From Gnetum montanum (taxonomy: Eukaryota; Streptophyta; Gnetopsida; Gnetales; Gnetaceae), in NCBI GenBank assembly GCA_015680685.1, contig MNCI01027262.1, positions 1,922,856 through 1,986,855 of the forward strand: a stretch of 64,000 nt of DNA. Reading direction: 5' to 3'. The position numbers were made by a program, and so were the translations under genes. Of the stretch, positions 1 to 11,202 are shown one piece after another; within the stretch, counting starts at the first letter, position 1, and each line of letters begins with the position of its first letter. The notes under the pieces are model-generated. The model searched no databases. It had not been told where the DNA came from and saw only the letters and a program-made list of their open reading frames with translations.

Positions 1-1078
1 GGTTTGAAATCGGTTCCGTTGAGGACGCTGAAGCGCCTCAATGAATCGGAACCGAGCGGCCTCCGAAAGCATTTGGATGACCACCAGCAACGATGATGCG
101 GCAACGCAGGAGTTGATGCTGTACCAGAGCTCTGAGAATGGCGGTATCCAGGGGAGAGATGCCGAGTGGGATTTGATCCCTGGATTGGCCTGCGGCTGTC
201 TTCAGTCCCGCGTATGTGCTTTCGAAGCCAAACGAGGTACGCTTGATGTCGACGAACACAGTGTCCAGAGCTGCAGCGGGTGTGTCTTGGAAAAAGTAGG
301 ATCGGTTATCAGAATTTCCAAGTTACTCAAGTCAAGGTTTCATGATCTCGGTTTAGGTTTATAAACTGCTAAAGTATTTCGCTGCTAAGTGGAGAAAATA
401 TTTCAAATATAATATAAGATTTTTAACAAAACGAGAAATGTCGTCACCACAGGTGATCACTCACAAAGGAAATTCCTCGCTTGCTTACTCATGCGATGGC
501 ATGATGGCCCCGCCCATCTTTTAATCTACTTTAACCAAGGATAACAGCTATGAATTCTGAACCTGAAAATCTAATCATTCTTGCAAAAGGATAATGCTGA
601 ATCTAAAAATCCAAACATTGTTGCAAACGGATATCAAACCCTCTGTTCGTAGAAATTTCATAAAATACTACATTTTTCAAAGGAAAAGCTACAACGAATT
701 GATAGCTTTCTGAAATCCTAATCCAAAACCTAACATGCATAAACAAAAGCCTTAGGTCCCGGAGAATTCGAGACTCTACTTACCTGCAGTGTAAACCACC
801 AAGTTAACATTTACGACGTCGATTGCGACGATGATGATGTGCACGGAGTTGGAGAGATCCACCAAAACGAAACGCTCCGAATCGGGCACGCTGTTGTTTA
901 GCACAGGTATATCGTATACCGACCTCACTCCTTTTGTTAGCCCAACTCGTATTGCGTGTATGAAGTCACTGTACTTGTCCACCGTCAGGCGGTGTGTTGA
1001 AAATTGAAAATCCCCAGGGTAAGCACAGCTCAGAGAAGCCGCCACAGTAACCACCCACAGCATCAGCATCAGCATCAT
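1..1078 (-). pseudogene. Ribosome-inactivating protein (rRNA N-glycosylase) gene, 5' part, broken
   Basis: Seen: exon 1 (1078 down to 784) opens with ATG and a hydrophobic leader of about 19 residues, a probable secretion signal. The RIP N-terminal fold follows, with motifs such as YDIPVL and VAIDVVNVN. A second coding block (about 310 down to 1) carries SRDQIPLGISPLDTAI. Near 131-138 the frame shifts, so the conserved SEAAR helix (52-66), which holds the catalytic Glu and Arg, lies in another frame. Known: RIPs remove one adenine from the sarcin-ricin loop of 28S rRNA; type 1 RIPs are about 250-280 residues. The rest of the domain lies beyond the left edge, so type 1 or type 2 cannot be decided. 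Odd: the position of the active-site Tyr (Tyr80 of ricin A) reads Asn in exon 1 (residue 92). With the frameshift, this suggests a pseudogene or a non-catalytic relative. Base composition is less AT-rich than the surrounding DNA. Confidence 0.8.
286..783 (-). other. Probable intron in the RIP gene
   Basis: Exon 1 ends in a textbook donor, CAG|GTAAGT (GT at 783-782), in phase 1. Two acceptors are possible. Splicing after the pyrimidine-rich TTTTTCCAAG (ending at 286) keeps phase but drops a stretch reading DNRSYFFQ, which resembles the usual RIP sequence at that point. Splicing at 310 would keep that stretch, but the intron would then end in TG rather than AG, as if an old acceptor had mutated. 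No coding signal is seen between about 311 and 780. Confidence 0.5.
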
Positions 1079-1243
1079 TGCCTGTTAAATTTTTATTTTC
1101 TAATTTAAACTATGTATTACACCAAAAGAAAAGTAGCTTAATAAAGACATGGTTCACATTTACTCCAAAAAAACAAAAATTTCCAAAATTTACACAACTT
1201 ATGCAAAATCTAAATATCTTTTGGCATTCCTTCTTAGGCTTCT

Positions 1244-1534
1244 TTATAGATTTTGTTTTATACTTTTACATTCTTCCTTAGAGTTATTAGGTGAGAAGGA
1301 AGCATTGAAAGATACATGTTGACCTTGTCTTTTCCTCGAATCCATGTGCTCGTGTATTCTTATCCCACTAAAGCCCCTACAGCTAGAAGGCCTCACAGGT
1401 TTATGATCTCGTTTCATGTTCAATGGGCTTACAACAAAGGAAGAGTATTCAATGATATTGAACAACTCATCTTCTATAGGATTGAATAATGTGTTGGAGG
1501 CGTTCATTAAGGTAGGCTTGCTACATTGATGCAT
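1244..1534 (-). CDS. Unrecognised open frame, possibly a captured gene fragment
   Basis: A 96-codon open frame upstream of the RIP start on the same strand. Its composition is unlike the low-complexity frames elsewhere: it has a polar, Ser/Arg-rich middle (RPSSCRGFSGIRIHEHMDSR) and no transposon motif I know. The same frame carries one stop about 10 codons upstream and stays fairly open to about 1700. It could be an exon remnant of a host gene or chance. No function is assigned. Confidence 0.2.
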   Translation of the reverse strand: MHQCSKPTLMNASNTLFNPIEDELFNIIEYSSFVVSPLNMKRDHKPVRPSSCRGFSGIRIHEHMDSRKRQGQHVSFNASFSPNNSKEECKSIKQNL

Positions 1535-1980
1535 CTCTTTTCCTTATGAGCTATTGGTCTCCTCATTTGCTTGTTTTAGGTTTGCCCTAGATGACATCTT
1601 GTGTTTGTTCTTTTTACACTTATGTTGCATATCCATCCTTTGCTTCGCACAACATTGGCCAATTAGGGCCTAACAATGTTCTTTTACAAGTGGTAGCCTC
1701 CTGTTGTGTGGTCCATCTTTATTTTCGTCACTTTAACTTGAATCATAGAGGAAGCTAATCTATCTGCATGCATAAATACATTCTCATAAGGATTCTTACA
1801 CTTGAGTTGTTCGTATTGTTGGAACAAGAATGTATGATCAAGTAGAATAAATCATTATGAGAAAATATGATTTAGACTTGTTGTGGTACTTGCACATGTT
1901 TATGTTCATAACTTGAGATTTGTTCATCATTTTTTACTAGAGGTAGTCGTTTACATGGTTAGTTATGTGTGTGCTTTTCG

Positions 1981-2249
1981 CTAATATACTAATAATACTT
2001 GAAAGATAAATTGTAGGTAGTCTTTATAGTAATCGTCTATCACAATAACTACTTCTAAACACCTAACATTATCTTTCATAACAATGTCAAATGCTAAGAA
2101 GTAAGTAGTATCCACATTCAACCATACAAGTTTGCAACTATACATGTAGTCCCTGTCATAATTTGTGGATGAGATAGGATAAACATTTAGAAATAGTGGG
2201 GTAGGGGCATGGTGTCGAACCCCAAAATATAATTTTGGGGATGCGTTTT
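1981..2249 (-). CDS. Unrecognised open stretch without a clear start
   Basis: About 90 codons without a stop on the minus strand, ending in TAG at 1983-1981. The translation is balanced and includes NVDTTYFLAFDIVMKDNVRC. I recognise no family. It may be an exon-like fragment related to 1244-1534, an old transposon piece, or chance in AT-rich DNA. Confidence 0.2.
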
Positions 2250-3635
2250 TAAGTTTTCATCCTTCCAACTAATCCTAAAAAGCCTCTCCTCTAGGGTAGC
2301 AAAAGATCATGCCTTTCCCTTGTTCAAAAGCACTCAAATGGGTTTTAACTTCTTACTAAAGGCTTCCTATTAATAAAAAAGAAATACAAAAGAGAGAAAC
2401 CTTTAGGAATTCAACTAAAGCATTAGTTGTTGAATGATGTCATCTTAATCACATATGATTAAACATGATTGAGACATATGATTCATGATGTTGTTTGGCC
2501 TGTACTTATTAAAAATAAAATTATGCTAGAAATATCTATTAATCTAAATTATAGCTCACTAACAATCTAAGTAATGAAATTGAAATTAAAATTTTATTAC
2601 ACCCATAGACCTTCTAAATCTATCAAATAATAAAAATGTACATGCCATGATTTTTTAAAGAGAACATTAAGAAAATTACTAACTATTCCTAGTAACATTT
2701 GAAACAAGTTAGTGAAATTTACAATTGTGATATCTCAAATATGTCTATTTCTCTCAAATGTAAGACATTGCATAAAAATAAGGTATCCATCTTCAATGCT
2801 ATTTGTAGTACATAGTCAACATATTTGTTGTTCATGAGTAATTTTAAGCCTATCTACTTATTTCAACTCTCAAATAATGAGATCTTATTCATACTCTACT
2901 AATTGTGTATTACAAATGATGAGGAATAATAATAGATATATAGCGTACCTCTAAAGTAAAGCATCCTCTCATACTATTTAAATAAAAATGGTTTTTTCCT
3001 TCTAAATTTTTTGAAATACTTCTTGTTTCATCAATTTGCAAACTTTCTTAGGATTAGAATTTAAAAATGTACTCTTAAAAATTCCATTTATTAAGTCATA
3101 GAGTTCATTCATGAAACAAAGCTTTATCTTGGATTTCCATTACCACCTTTTAAGAGTATTTATTCAATAAGAATTCATCAAGATTATGTGTGTGCTATAA
3201 ACTGATAAATACCTTCAACTTCTAAGGGAACCATCTCTACTTCAAGAAGCATAATGTCATAGTGTATCTATATCTTCACATTAAATTCATTCAGCAAGAA
3301 AAGCCTCTGAATTTTTTCTATCTGTTTCTAATATTTATTTGATAAAATAACACATATACAAGAAAACCATAAAGAATAGTTAGTTGAAGAATTCCATGAT
3401 AGAATTATTTTCAAATATTCCAAGCTTGAAAAGTTTCCTTCTTACACTTGTTTTTTAAAGCAAATAAGGCTTTCATGCCATTTGTAACTTTTTGAGTAAT
3501 GCATCAATCCTAATTATAATTATAAAAGTAATTTGGGCTAAGATACTTATAAGAGAAAGCCAAGATAAAAAATTATATAGTAATGAGCATTCACTTCATC
3601 AACCCATCATCACACTCTTGAATTCATATATTAAC
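2250..3635. other. AT-rich DNA with no recognised gene
   Basis: No frame longer than about 60 codons and no motif of gag, pol or a host gene was found. A short perfect inverted repeat sits just before this stretch (about 2218-2242: CCCCAAAAT...ATTTTGGGG). Probably very old transposon debris. Confidence 0.4.
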
Positions 3636-4529
3636 TGTTGGGCAATCAAGCTAGTTCAATACTAGGTGTACCAAGTTAAGTAGTTGTTAAATAACCAAGT
3701 CAAACATGTTTAGCGCTTGACGAAATGTCAATAAGGTGACTAAGTCAATGCATGCGCATCAACGTAGTCTCGTCAATGCCTCTTAGGATGTGTTGGTGCA
3801 TGTGTGTTGATACTAATGTAATCATTGCCTATATAAATATGTGCACCCTTTGCATTTATGGCACCATTCAATTGTTACCTTAGCCAGACTCTTGCAGTTT
3901 CTTTCCATAGAAGTTAGTAACCTTTTCCCTCTAAGTGTTTGTAGTGTGTATCAAATTGATTATAAAATATTTTATTCGAGTGCAATATGTACCTAGACAC
4001 AGTTACATAAATGACAATAACATCAAAATTTCTTCCATCCATTGTAGCACTTGGACTAGTTTCACTTTACTTTCTAGAAATTTACATTGAATGTAATTTA
4101 CTTTCTTATTATTAAACATTTAGTATTCTAATTTGTGAGTACACCAAATTTGAGCATAATATATTAATGTTTGGTAATCCCATCAATGGATACTTGGTAT
4201 GAAAAATGGAAACAAATGCTCCACATTATGGATAGTTTAGTTAATTGATTAGCTAATTTAAATATTAAGTCCTCTTTTATTTAATCATTTTGCACATACA
4301 GAAAATAATAAAAATTATAAAAATGAATATCTTACACCTCAATCACACTTAATCATTTCAAAAAATTAACACAAGTATTAATTGGGAAGACAATAATTAG
4401 TAAAACATGCTTTTCGCCATCTAAGGATATAGGCTACTTAGGTAAATAGAGTTCATGTCATTCAATCGAATCACATATACATGCTAATGTTGTGTATGTT
4501 TTGGCATAGAGAATACCTATTGCTCATCA
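3636..4529 (+). repeat. Ath-1 5' LTR
   Basis: The 3' end is clear: TTGCTCATCA at 4521-4529, followed at once by a tRNA-Asp-like primer site. The segment before it (GGCATAGAGAATACCT) is the lineage's shared U5 end. The region holds TATATAAATA-like sequence near 3830. The start (TGTTGGGCAATC) is a guess from the length of sister LTRs and a TG start. About 894 bp. Confidence 0.6.
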
Positions 4530-4530
4530 T

Positions 4531-4548
4531 TGGCATCATTGTTGGGAA
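4531..4548 (+). promoter_or_regulatory. Ath-1 primer binding site, tRNA-Asp type
   Basis: TGGCATCATTGTTGGGAA follows the LTR by one base. It matches the tRNA-Asp primer site of Athila-type elements (TGGCGCCGTTGCCGGGGA) except at a few positions, mostly C-to-T or G-to-A as expected from decay at methylated sites. Confidence 0.6.
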
Positions 4549-4686
4549 TTCATTTTAGCTAAGTGTGCTAAGTACTATTAGATAGTGAAATTAAAAAAAG
4601 TCATTGTAAAAAGTAAATAACGTTGTATCTTTCAAAAAATTAATAATAATATTTTATCAAGGCACAATATATCAAAATGAACTAAG

Positions 4687-5752
4687 ATGTCTTCTTCTCA
4701 TAGGAATGATTCACCACTACCTACCAATGGCTCTAACCAACAACATGACAGAACTAGAAGGAATGATGGTGAGATAACTCAACAATTAAAAATTGTCTAC
4801 GCACATCCAGATCTCGATTAGCTAGACTTTGACTTCATCCTCCATCAAGATAAATAGCTACATTGGAGGGATTTAAAGGATAACATTGTGTTACCTCCCA
4901 ATTGTTTTGTTCCTTCAATGCTCATAGCAACTCTCATGAAATTGGGGCTTGAAGCAACATGCCCATATTACCAAGTAATAGAGCACCTCACTAGAGATTA
5001 TTAGTCAACAAAGGTCCAGCTTAGGAAAGATCAATGCATAGAGACATGCCATGAAGCCTCCAAGATTAAAAAGTCCTAATATTACTATTTCAACAATCAC
5101 AAAAGAAGGGACTAGAATTTCTATTAAAGTAATCTCAATATTAATATTCTCATCCTTTGGTTGAGGGAGACATAAGTGACCAACAATTATAATCAATCTT
5201 GGTGGATAACTAGGGTGAGAAGAGAATTGGTTCTAGAACTAGGAAAATCTCAAGGTTAAGGTCTCTAATTTGTTCATCAAAATAACAACAAAGGTATCAA
5301 AGAAGAAGTGTAAGTCTACACCATTCTCCTAATCCCCCACCTTCACCATTCTACTCATCATCAAACCATGACAAGAGGGACCATGATCAAGACTGAAGGA
5401 GGAATAATCAAAACTGAGATGGAGATGATCTAAGGTTATGTTGTAGAGATGGAAGAAGAGAGCATAGTCAACAACAACAAAAAGAGGAGCATCATCAGAA
5501 AAGAAGGCATAGCAGGTCACATCATATGAAACATGACCATGACAAGGACCACTGTGAACATAATGACTATGATGAATCACTAGTTACTACAATAATCATG
5601 ATCAATATTTCAAAAGCAGTTCATATTCCTATTAGGCATCAAAGGAATAGTAGTATCAAATGGCTTGATATTAACAGCATTCCTAAATTTGAAGGATGGT
5701 ATAATGTTGATCCACAATATCATTTACAAGCCTTCTATGATTTTGGCTGAGA
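4687..5752 (+). pseudogene. Ath-1 gag, N-terminal part
   Basis: The frame begins ATG-TCTTCTTCTCATAGG, the same start (MSSSHR) seen in Ath-5 gag. A block LHWRDLKDNIVLPPN near 4860-4905 is almost identical to Ath-2 gag (LHWRDLEGNIVLPPN). The stretch 5526-5750 ends in FEGWYNVDPQYHLQAFYDFG, the start of the capsid-like helical region, which matches FEVGYNLDPKNHLQAF in Ath-3. Several in-frame stops are present. The reading is lost after about 5752, where Helitron and repeat DNA begins; gag resumes near 12,120. Known role: gag forms the intracellular particle that packages element RNA. Confidence 0.65.
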
Positions 5753-5869
5753 GGTCAACTCATCTGATAGGTTAGGGGGTAGAGGTAAGTGGATTTGTTT
5801 CCCTCCATGTTCTCATAGGATAAGGGGGAGGAGGGAGTGGATTTGTCATCCTCCATGTAATGCACCACG

Positions 5870-6545
5870 TGTAGGGGAGCCAAAGAGTCACTATAGGGGA
5901 GCCGAATCTGAAAAGTCAAAAAGCCAAAGAGTCACTACAAGGGAGCTAAATCTCTATTCAATTGATGCTCCACGACCCTTGGGCTCCCCATTTGTCTCTT
6001 CATATTTCCTCATGCGCATGCACCACATGCAGGGAAGCCAAAGAGTCACTCCAAGGGAGTTGAATCTGTATTCAATTGATGCCCTCAACCCCTAGGCTCC
6101 CCATTCATCTTTTCGTATTCTCTCATGTGCATGCACCATGTGCAAGGAAGCCAAAGAGTCATTGCAGGGAAGCTGAATCTTTATTCAATTGCAGGGGAGC
6201 CAAAGAGTCACTGCAGGAAAGCTGAATTTGAAAAGTTAAAAAGCCAAAAAGTCACTGCAAGGGAGCTAAATCTCTATTAGATTGATACCCCCAACCCTTG
6301 GGCTCCCCATTCATCTCTTCGTATTTCCTCATGTGCATGCACCACATGTAGGGGAGCCAAAGAGTCACTGCAGGGGATTTGAATCTCTATTCAATTGATG
6401 CCCTTGATCCCTGGGCTCCCCATTCATCTTTTTGTATTCTCTCATGTGCATGCACCATGTGCAGGGAAGCCAAAGAGTCATTGCATGGGAGCTGAATCTT
6501 TATTCGATTGATGCCCCTGACCCCTAGGCTTCCCAGTTGTTTCTT
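5870..6545 (+). repeat. Palindrome-bearing tandem array, copy 1
   Basis: About six to eight diverged units open with GCCAAAGAGTCACTGCAGGG, at about 5879, 5931, 6028, 6149, 6199, 6242, 6356 and 6467. Full units are about 110-120 bp; short ones about 45-50 bp. Full units end with CATGTGCATGCACCACATG, which contains the perfect palindrome GTGCATGCAC inside a larger CATGTG/CACATG inverted repeat. The same units recur at 9850-10,100. No coding content. Confidence 0.8.
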
Positions 6546-6549
6546 TATA

Positions 6550-7070
6550 TTTCCTCATATGTAGGCCTCGACGTGGGTAACTAATGAATATTTATTATTA
6601 TAAATGATGGGTAATATTGAATAGTTATTAGTATTATAAACGGTGATAGTTACGATTACAGTAATAATGAATATTTATTATTAATAAAAATGGTGACGGT
6701 TACGATCATGGTGACGATTAGGGTGATGATGGTTTTGGTGTGGTATAGTATTTATAGATATTAAACTTGGGCATTGTCTTACAAGATTAAGAGGTGCAAT
6801 ATAGGAATTTGTGCATTTTCAAAAACATGGATTCTGCTGCTATTCATCCCAATAGAGAAGGCGGAGAACACTCTCTTCAAGATCCGCAACAACAATCATC
6901 TACTGCAACAAGTAATACAATTTATGAAGGTCATGGCAGTGGGCATGGCCGAAGAAGAGGACAATCACATATTATAGAAACTAAACATCTAGAATTGATG
7001 ACTGCAAAGAGAAGATGATTTCTAAAATGAGAAGCAAAATGACATGAACGAGAACGAGAACTAATTCTAA
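6550..7070 (+). repeat. Helitron leader segment, copy 1
   Basis: Begins with a GGCCTCGACGTGGGTAA-like segment and TTATTATTATAAATGGTGA runs. It continues into a possible N-terminal frame (from 6830) reading MDSAAIHPNREGGEHSLQD. The same order recurs at about 10,100-10,510 with the frame MDPTTISPNREGEEHSFQD. This shows that two copies of one Helitron family contributed to the insertion. A GHGRRRGQ-like segment follows near 6940. Confidence 0.6.
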
Positions 7071-7370
7071 GAAATTTAGGAGTATGTAATTTATGCATTT
7101 TTTAATATTTCAAAACAAATATTTATTATAGGAAAATATTCTCATTTTATTTACATACTTACATTGCATATATTTTTTTAGCTTATGTCAACTTCAAATT
7201 CCCTCTCATCACTTGAAAATTCATCCAATGCAATGATCCACATTATTGATACTAATAATGTAAATAATCAAGAAGAAATGCAGGTTGGTGTTTGCCCATA
7301 CTCAAGTTGGTAAATAGTTTAATTCAATTTTTAGTTTAAATTTTGAAACATTTTTTGCAAGACATTAGAA

Positions 7371-8347
7371 ATGCATCTATGCTTGTTAATCAAGCAACAT
7401 CTCTTCCAAAAGTCACACACGAAGAAGAACAACAATTGCAAGAAGATCAAGAACAACTACATTATAGTGAGAGTGAGCACCGAAAGAGGCAACATCGATA
7501 AGAAGAAAATTTATTTCATCAAAGAAATGAAGCTACAGATATTGCAAATGCACCAACAATGGAAATGCCTTATTTAGAACTTATTCAATCTCTCCCAAGA
7601 TTGCAAAAGGTAAGTATAGAAATTGCTCAAGAAATACATAATTTTAATACTGTAGTTAGAAGTTTTGCAAATCCATGTTCCTACAATGTATGCAATGAAA
7701 TGTTTCTTAGCATATTATTGGATTCAACCAAAAGTAGAGGACCCACATGCAATAGGTGCATTAAAGAAAAGAAACATAATATTTTTGACAGTTTTGGTTG
7801 TGAAATCAAATAATTTTTTGTTGAAAATAACATGGATCTTGGTATCCAACCACCTATCCTAGGTTGTTTAACTGAGGTTGAAGAAATGTTAATTACAAAA
7901 ATCAATCCCATTTTATAAGTTACACATGCAGTTGGTGAATAGTTCAAGTGTAAAGGTTACACAATTAGCTTTTCTCTAGATGTCACACAGATTACTAAAA
8001 GACTTCCTCTTAGAATTAAGGATATCCCTTTCTTGATATTGAGAAGAGTAGATCAAATGGGCATTGAGTATAATTTCATTATCAATAAGAGATAGATTTA
8101 TGAAGCTTTGATTTTTAAGAAGGCAAATGATCCATACTATCGAGATGTTGAGATCGATATGCATGCATTAGATGATGTTGCTGATACCAGTGATGTTAAC
8201 ATCTTCCATAGCATTCCTTATATTCCATTGTCAGAAAAGGATGGAGAAATGAGATTACAATTTCAAGGTCCTTTGCTTCAAACAGATGATGAAAACATTA
8301 TGAATCACACATCATCAGTTGCACAACATGTTGGAATTAGAGGTTGA
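7371..8347 (+). pseudogene. Helitron Rep-helicase protein, N-terminal region (DUF6570-like)
   Basis: Seen: an acidic/arginine stretch (SESEHRKRQHR) comes before 7500. At about 7660-7920, spread over frames, there are cysteines (CNVC, CNRC), then QPPILGCLTEVEEML and a KGYTISFSLDVTQITKRLP segment. At 8108-8347, KANDPYYRDVEIDMHALDDV matches the Helitron pattern '..NNPLY.D..ID...L'. Known: these blocks precede the Rep (HUH) nuclease domain in plant Helitron transposases, which drive rolling-circle transposition. The Rep catalytic motifs and most of the helicase are absent. Stops and frameshifts are common. Confident as a Helitron fragment; not functional. Confidence 0.7.
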
Positions 8348-8349
8348 GA

Positions 8350-9240
8350 AATAACGGGTCAACAAAACTCATTATTGTGAAAATAAATTAGTTGCACATC
8401 ATCCATTTGGTTAATTTTTTATGTGTGTTTTTGTTAATTTTTTATACTGAATTGTAATGTGTTGAATATTACATTTGATGATTTTGTGCAATTTTCATAG
8501 TTTCACTTTAAGTTGAGCTCTTCTGTCATCAATACTTACCATGCTTTCCTATACATTTACATTCCCAATGCAAAAAGATTCCAAAGTTTGGTTCTATTCC
8601 TTTTTCAATGCTTTTTGGAGTGGCAGGGAATTCTGAAATTGTAATTTTCTACTATTATCTTGAGTAATCTTCTTTTGCTACACCTTTTTTCAATGTAAAG
8701 GAACATTTGTAAGTTCATGTGCTCTTTATCTCTTAGTATATTTTGTGTAGGTTTTATCATTTCTATGGCTGTGCTTTGAAATTCAGCAATTACCATGGAG
8801 TAGATGCGTTTAGTTGTTATGATTGTGACTACTTTTTCGTTTGCAATATGCATTTTAATAAAATGCAAACTGTTAGAATTTTTGCTAGCACATGAAAATT
8901 ATTAGCTAATTTGAGATGTCGACCTAACTTTGGTCATAATTTTAACAATTTTTCCTGCTTATTGGAAGGACTTAAATAGTTCAAATTTGATAATTTCTTC
9001 TTAGATTCTCACATGTAGTGAGGCATTTTCTTTATGTACATATTCTTTGATTGATGGAATCTAATGGATGATATGCTTGGTAAGTTGGTAAATTTTAAAA
9101 ATGAGAACTTCTACACCTCTAGTATCCTAGACCCCAAGAATATCTCCAGCAAGATCATGTTGTGATGATCCTAGCTAATGCCAAGGAAAACAACGATGAG
9201 CTCTCCACCGACACACATGTCTTTCCATAATCATAAATAA
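8350..9240. other. AT-rich stretch with no recognised gene
   Basis: No Helitron Rep or helicase motif was found here. An 87-codon minus-strand frame (8605-8868) has no recognisable motif. A GCCAAAGAGTCACTACAAAGGAGCC unit fragment appears just to the right, near 9257-9281. This may be a non-coding part of the first Helitron copy. Confidence 0.4.
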
Positions 9241-9840
9241 CCAATTATTTATAAATCTCCCCTAGCCAAAGAGTCACTACAAAGGAGCCAATGATTATAT
9301 TTATCCCAGTTATTTATAATCTCAGTTATATATAATGATATATTTATAATCATAAACATAAATGATTATATATAATGATTATAAACACTTCATCATAAAT
9401 GTAGTCAGTTATTTATAATCATTTCATTATATATATCTTATGGATAATGCTAACCGAGATATAATCATTATGGGTTAGCATTATGAATGAAAAAATAATA
9501 TCTCTAACATTATGGATTATGAGTAATATTTCATCATATCTTGGCTTTATTTATTATGAAATGTTTACTGTTCGAATGAATCTTATAATCCATAATATCT
9601 CAAATTATAATTATGGATTATTTCTCTAATTATAATAATCTCATAGCATTTATTGGATTCCACAATAATTATAATACAATAATTATGAATGAGGTGTTAG
9701 CATCATTCATATCTTGTCCATTGTAACAATAATTTCAATATACAAAAGCTCATGATATAATAATAACATTATTTATGCATTTGTAACATGATTTTTTATA
9801 TCTCAATGAATGAATATGCATTACAAATATATGTTGTAGT
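9240..9840. repeat. AT-rich low-complexity block with repeated ATAATCATTAT words
   Basis: The block is dense in TTATAATCAT, ATGATTATA and ATAATTATAA words in both orientations, so many short hairpins are possible. Paired segments such as TAATGCTAACC (about 9447) and GGTTAGCATTA (about 9473) face each other. It may be a decayed miniature element or simple-sequence expansion between the two Helitron copies. Confidence 0.45.
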
Positions 9841-9849
9841 GCCAATTTA

Positions 9850-10100
9850 GTTTGATCTCTTCGTATTCCCTCACATGCATGCGCCACATGCATGGGAGCT
9901 AAAGAAGAAGTCTAGGGGAGTTGAATCTCTACTCGATTAATGTCCCTTAATCCCTAAGCTTCTCATTCATCTCTTTATATTCCTTCACATGCATGCACCA
10001 CATGCAAGGGAGCTATAGAGTCATTGCAAGGGAGTCAAATCTCTGTTCAATTGATACCCTTGGGCTCCCCATTCATCTCTTCATATTCCCTCACGTGTAG
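9850..10100 (+). repeat. Palindrome-bearing tandem array, copy 2
   Basis: About two units of the array seen at 5870-6545, with CACATGCATGCACCACATGC-type cores near 9880 and 9990 and the CTCCCCATTCATCTCTTC segment. It is followed by the same leader, so array plus leader is one duplicated module. Confidence 0.75.
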
Positions 10101-10510
10101 GGCCCGACATGGGTAATAATGAATATTTTTATTATTATAAATGGTGAGTAATATTGAATATTTATTATTATTATAAATAGTGATGGTTACGATTATAGTA
10201 ATAATGAATATTTATTATTATTATAAATGGTGACGATTATGGTTACAATGACGGTTATGATCATGGTAGCGGTTAAGGTGATGACAATTACAGTGTGATG
10301 TAGTATTTAAAAATATTGAACTTAGGCATCATGTTACAAGATTAAGAGGTGCAATATTGAAATTCATGCATTTTTAGAAACATGGATCCTACTACTATTA
10401 GTCCCAATAGAGAAGGTGAAGAACACTCTTTTCAAGATCAGCAACAACCATCTATTGCAACAAGTAGTGCAACAACTATCTACTGCAACAAGTAATGCAA
10501 TCTTTGCTTA
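10101..10510 (+). repeat. Helitron leader segment, copy 2
   Basis: Repeats the leader of copy 1: GGCCCGACATGGGTAATAATG, the TTATTATTATAAATGGTGA runs, TTACAAGATTAAGAGGTGCA and a frame starting MDPTTISPNREGEE. It then joins almost directly to helicase C-terminal sequence, so most of the Rep and helicase coding region is deleted in this copy. Confidence 0.65.
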
Positions 10511-10512
10511 TA

Positions 10513-11198
10513 TGTGAAGGTGAAAGGATAATGCTTACAGTTAACCTTTGACCTGAAGCAGGATTGGTGAATGATGCACTTGGCATGATTCACAATATTA
10601 TATATCTTTAAGGTAAATAGCCACCTGCATTACTGTTACATGTTATTGTTGATTTTGACTCCTACATTGGATGTGCCTTTGATAATCGTAATCCCCATCA
10701 TGTGCCAATTGTACCTATGGTTCAAGGAGCATCTCTTTAGTCACCATTATGGTTGGCACGGGCCATGACTATTCATAAATCTTAAGGAATGACACTTGAT
10801 AAGGCTACTATTAATGTTTGTTGCATTATCTGTAGTCAATACCATTGATTCTTTAAAGATTCATCCGTCCTTTCATTTGCAAAGATACAGAAAGATTTCA
10901 GATGCTAAACATCTCGAAAGTAGAATTGCATAAGTTCATTTTGCTTAGTTGGAAAATTAAGCATATTGAGTTCACACTTATCATTGTATTTTTCCTTTTG
11001 CTCAATCCTATTATACAACTCTGTAATGTTTGTTGCAATAATTGTGCAATGTATTCCTTCATCAACATATATGAAATATATAAACTTTTATTTTAACCAA
11101 TTTTTGTTTACCAGTATATATTATTTGGAATGAAAATAGTGATGATAATTTTAAAAATAAAAAAAATAATTAAATTCTACTCATAGGCCATGAAACTG
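10513..11198 (+). pseudogene. Helitron helicase C-terminus and 3' flank, copy 1
   Basis: Seen: GERIMLTVNL then EAGLVNDALGMIHNI, followed by HHVPIVPMVQGASL and ARAMTIHKS then GMTLDKATIN. This is the SF1B (Pif1-like) helicase end of Helitron proteins, including the TIHKSQG..DKA motif. A short deletion at about 10,811 removes the sequence just before FVALS. The C-terminal block continues in a shifted frame (TIDSLKIH, DAKHLESRIA), with a non-coding tail to about 11,198. Known: the helicase unwinds DNA during rolling-circle transposition. Frameshifts and stops show it is dead. Confidence 0.75.
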
Positions 11199-11202
11199 CT
11201 AC

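Noticed and set aside
41..364. Plus-strand 107-codon frame over the RIP exon
   Set aside because: It is the shadow of the minus-strand RIP coding sequence and has no recognisable motif.
5005..5580. Minus-strand frames of 63 and 83 codons
   Set aside because: Antisense to Ath-1 gag, with low-complexity His/Tyr/Ser content from its charged repeats.
9240..9840. Origin of replication or CRISPR-like array
   Set aside because: Repeats are AT-rich, irregular and lack fixed spacers; the context is eukaryotic transposon DNA.
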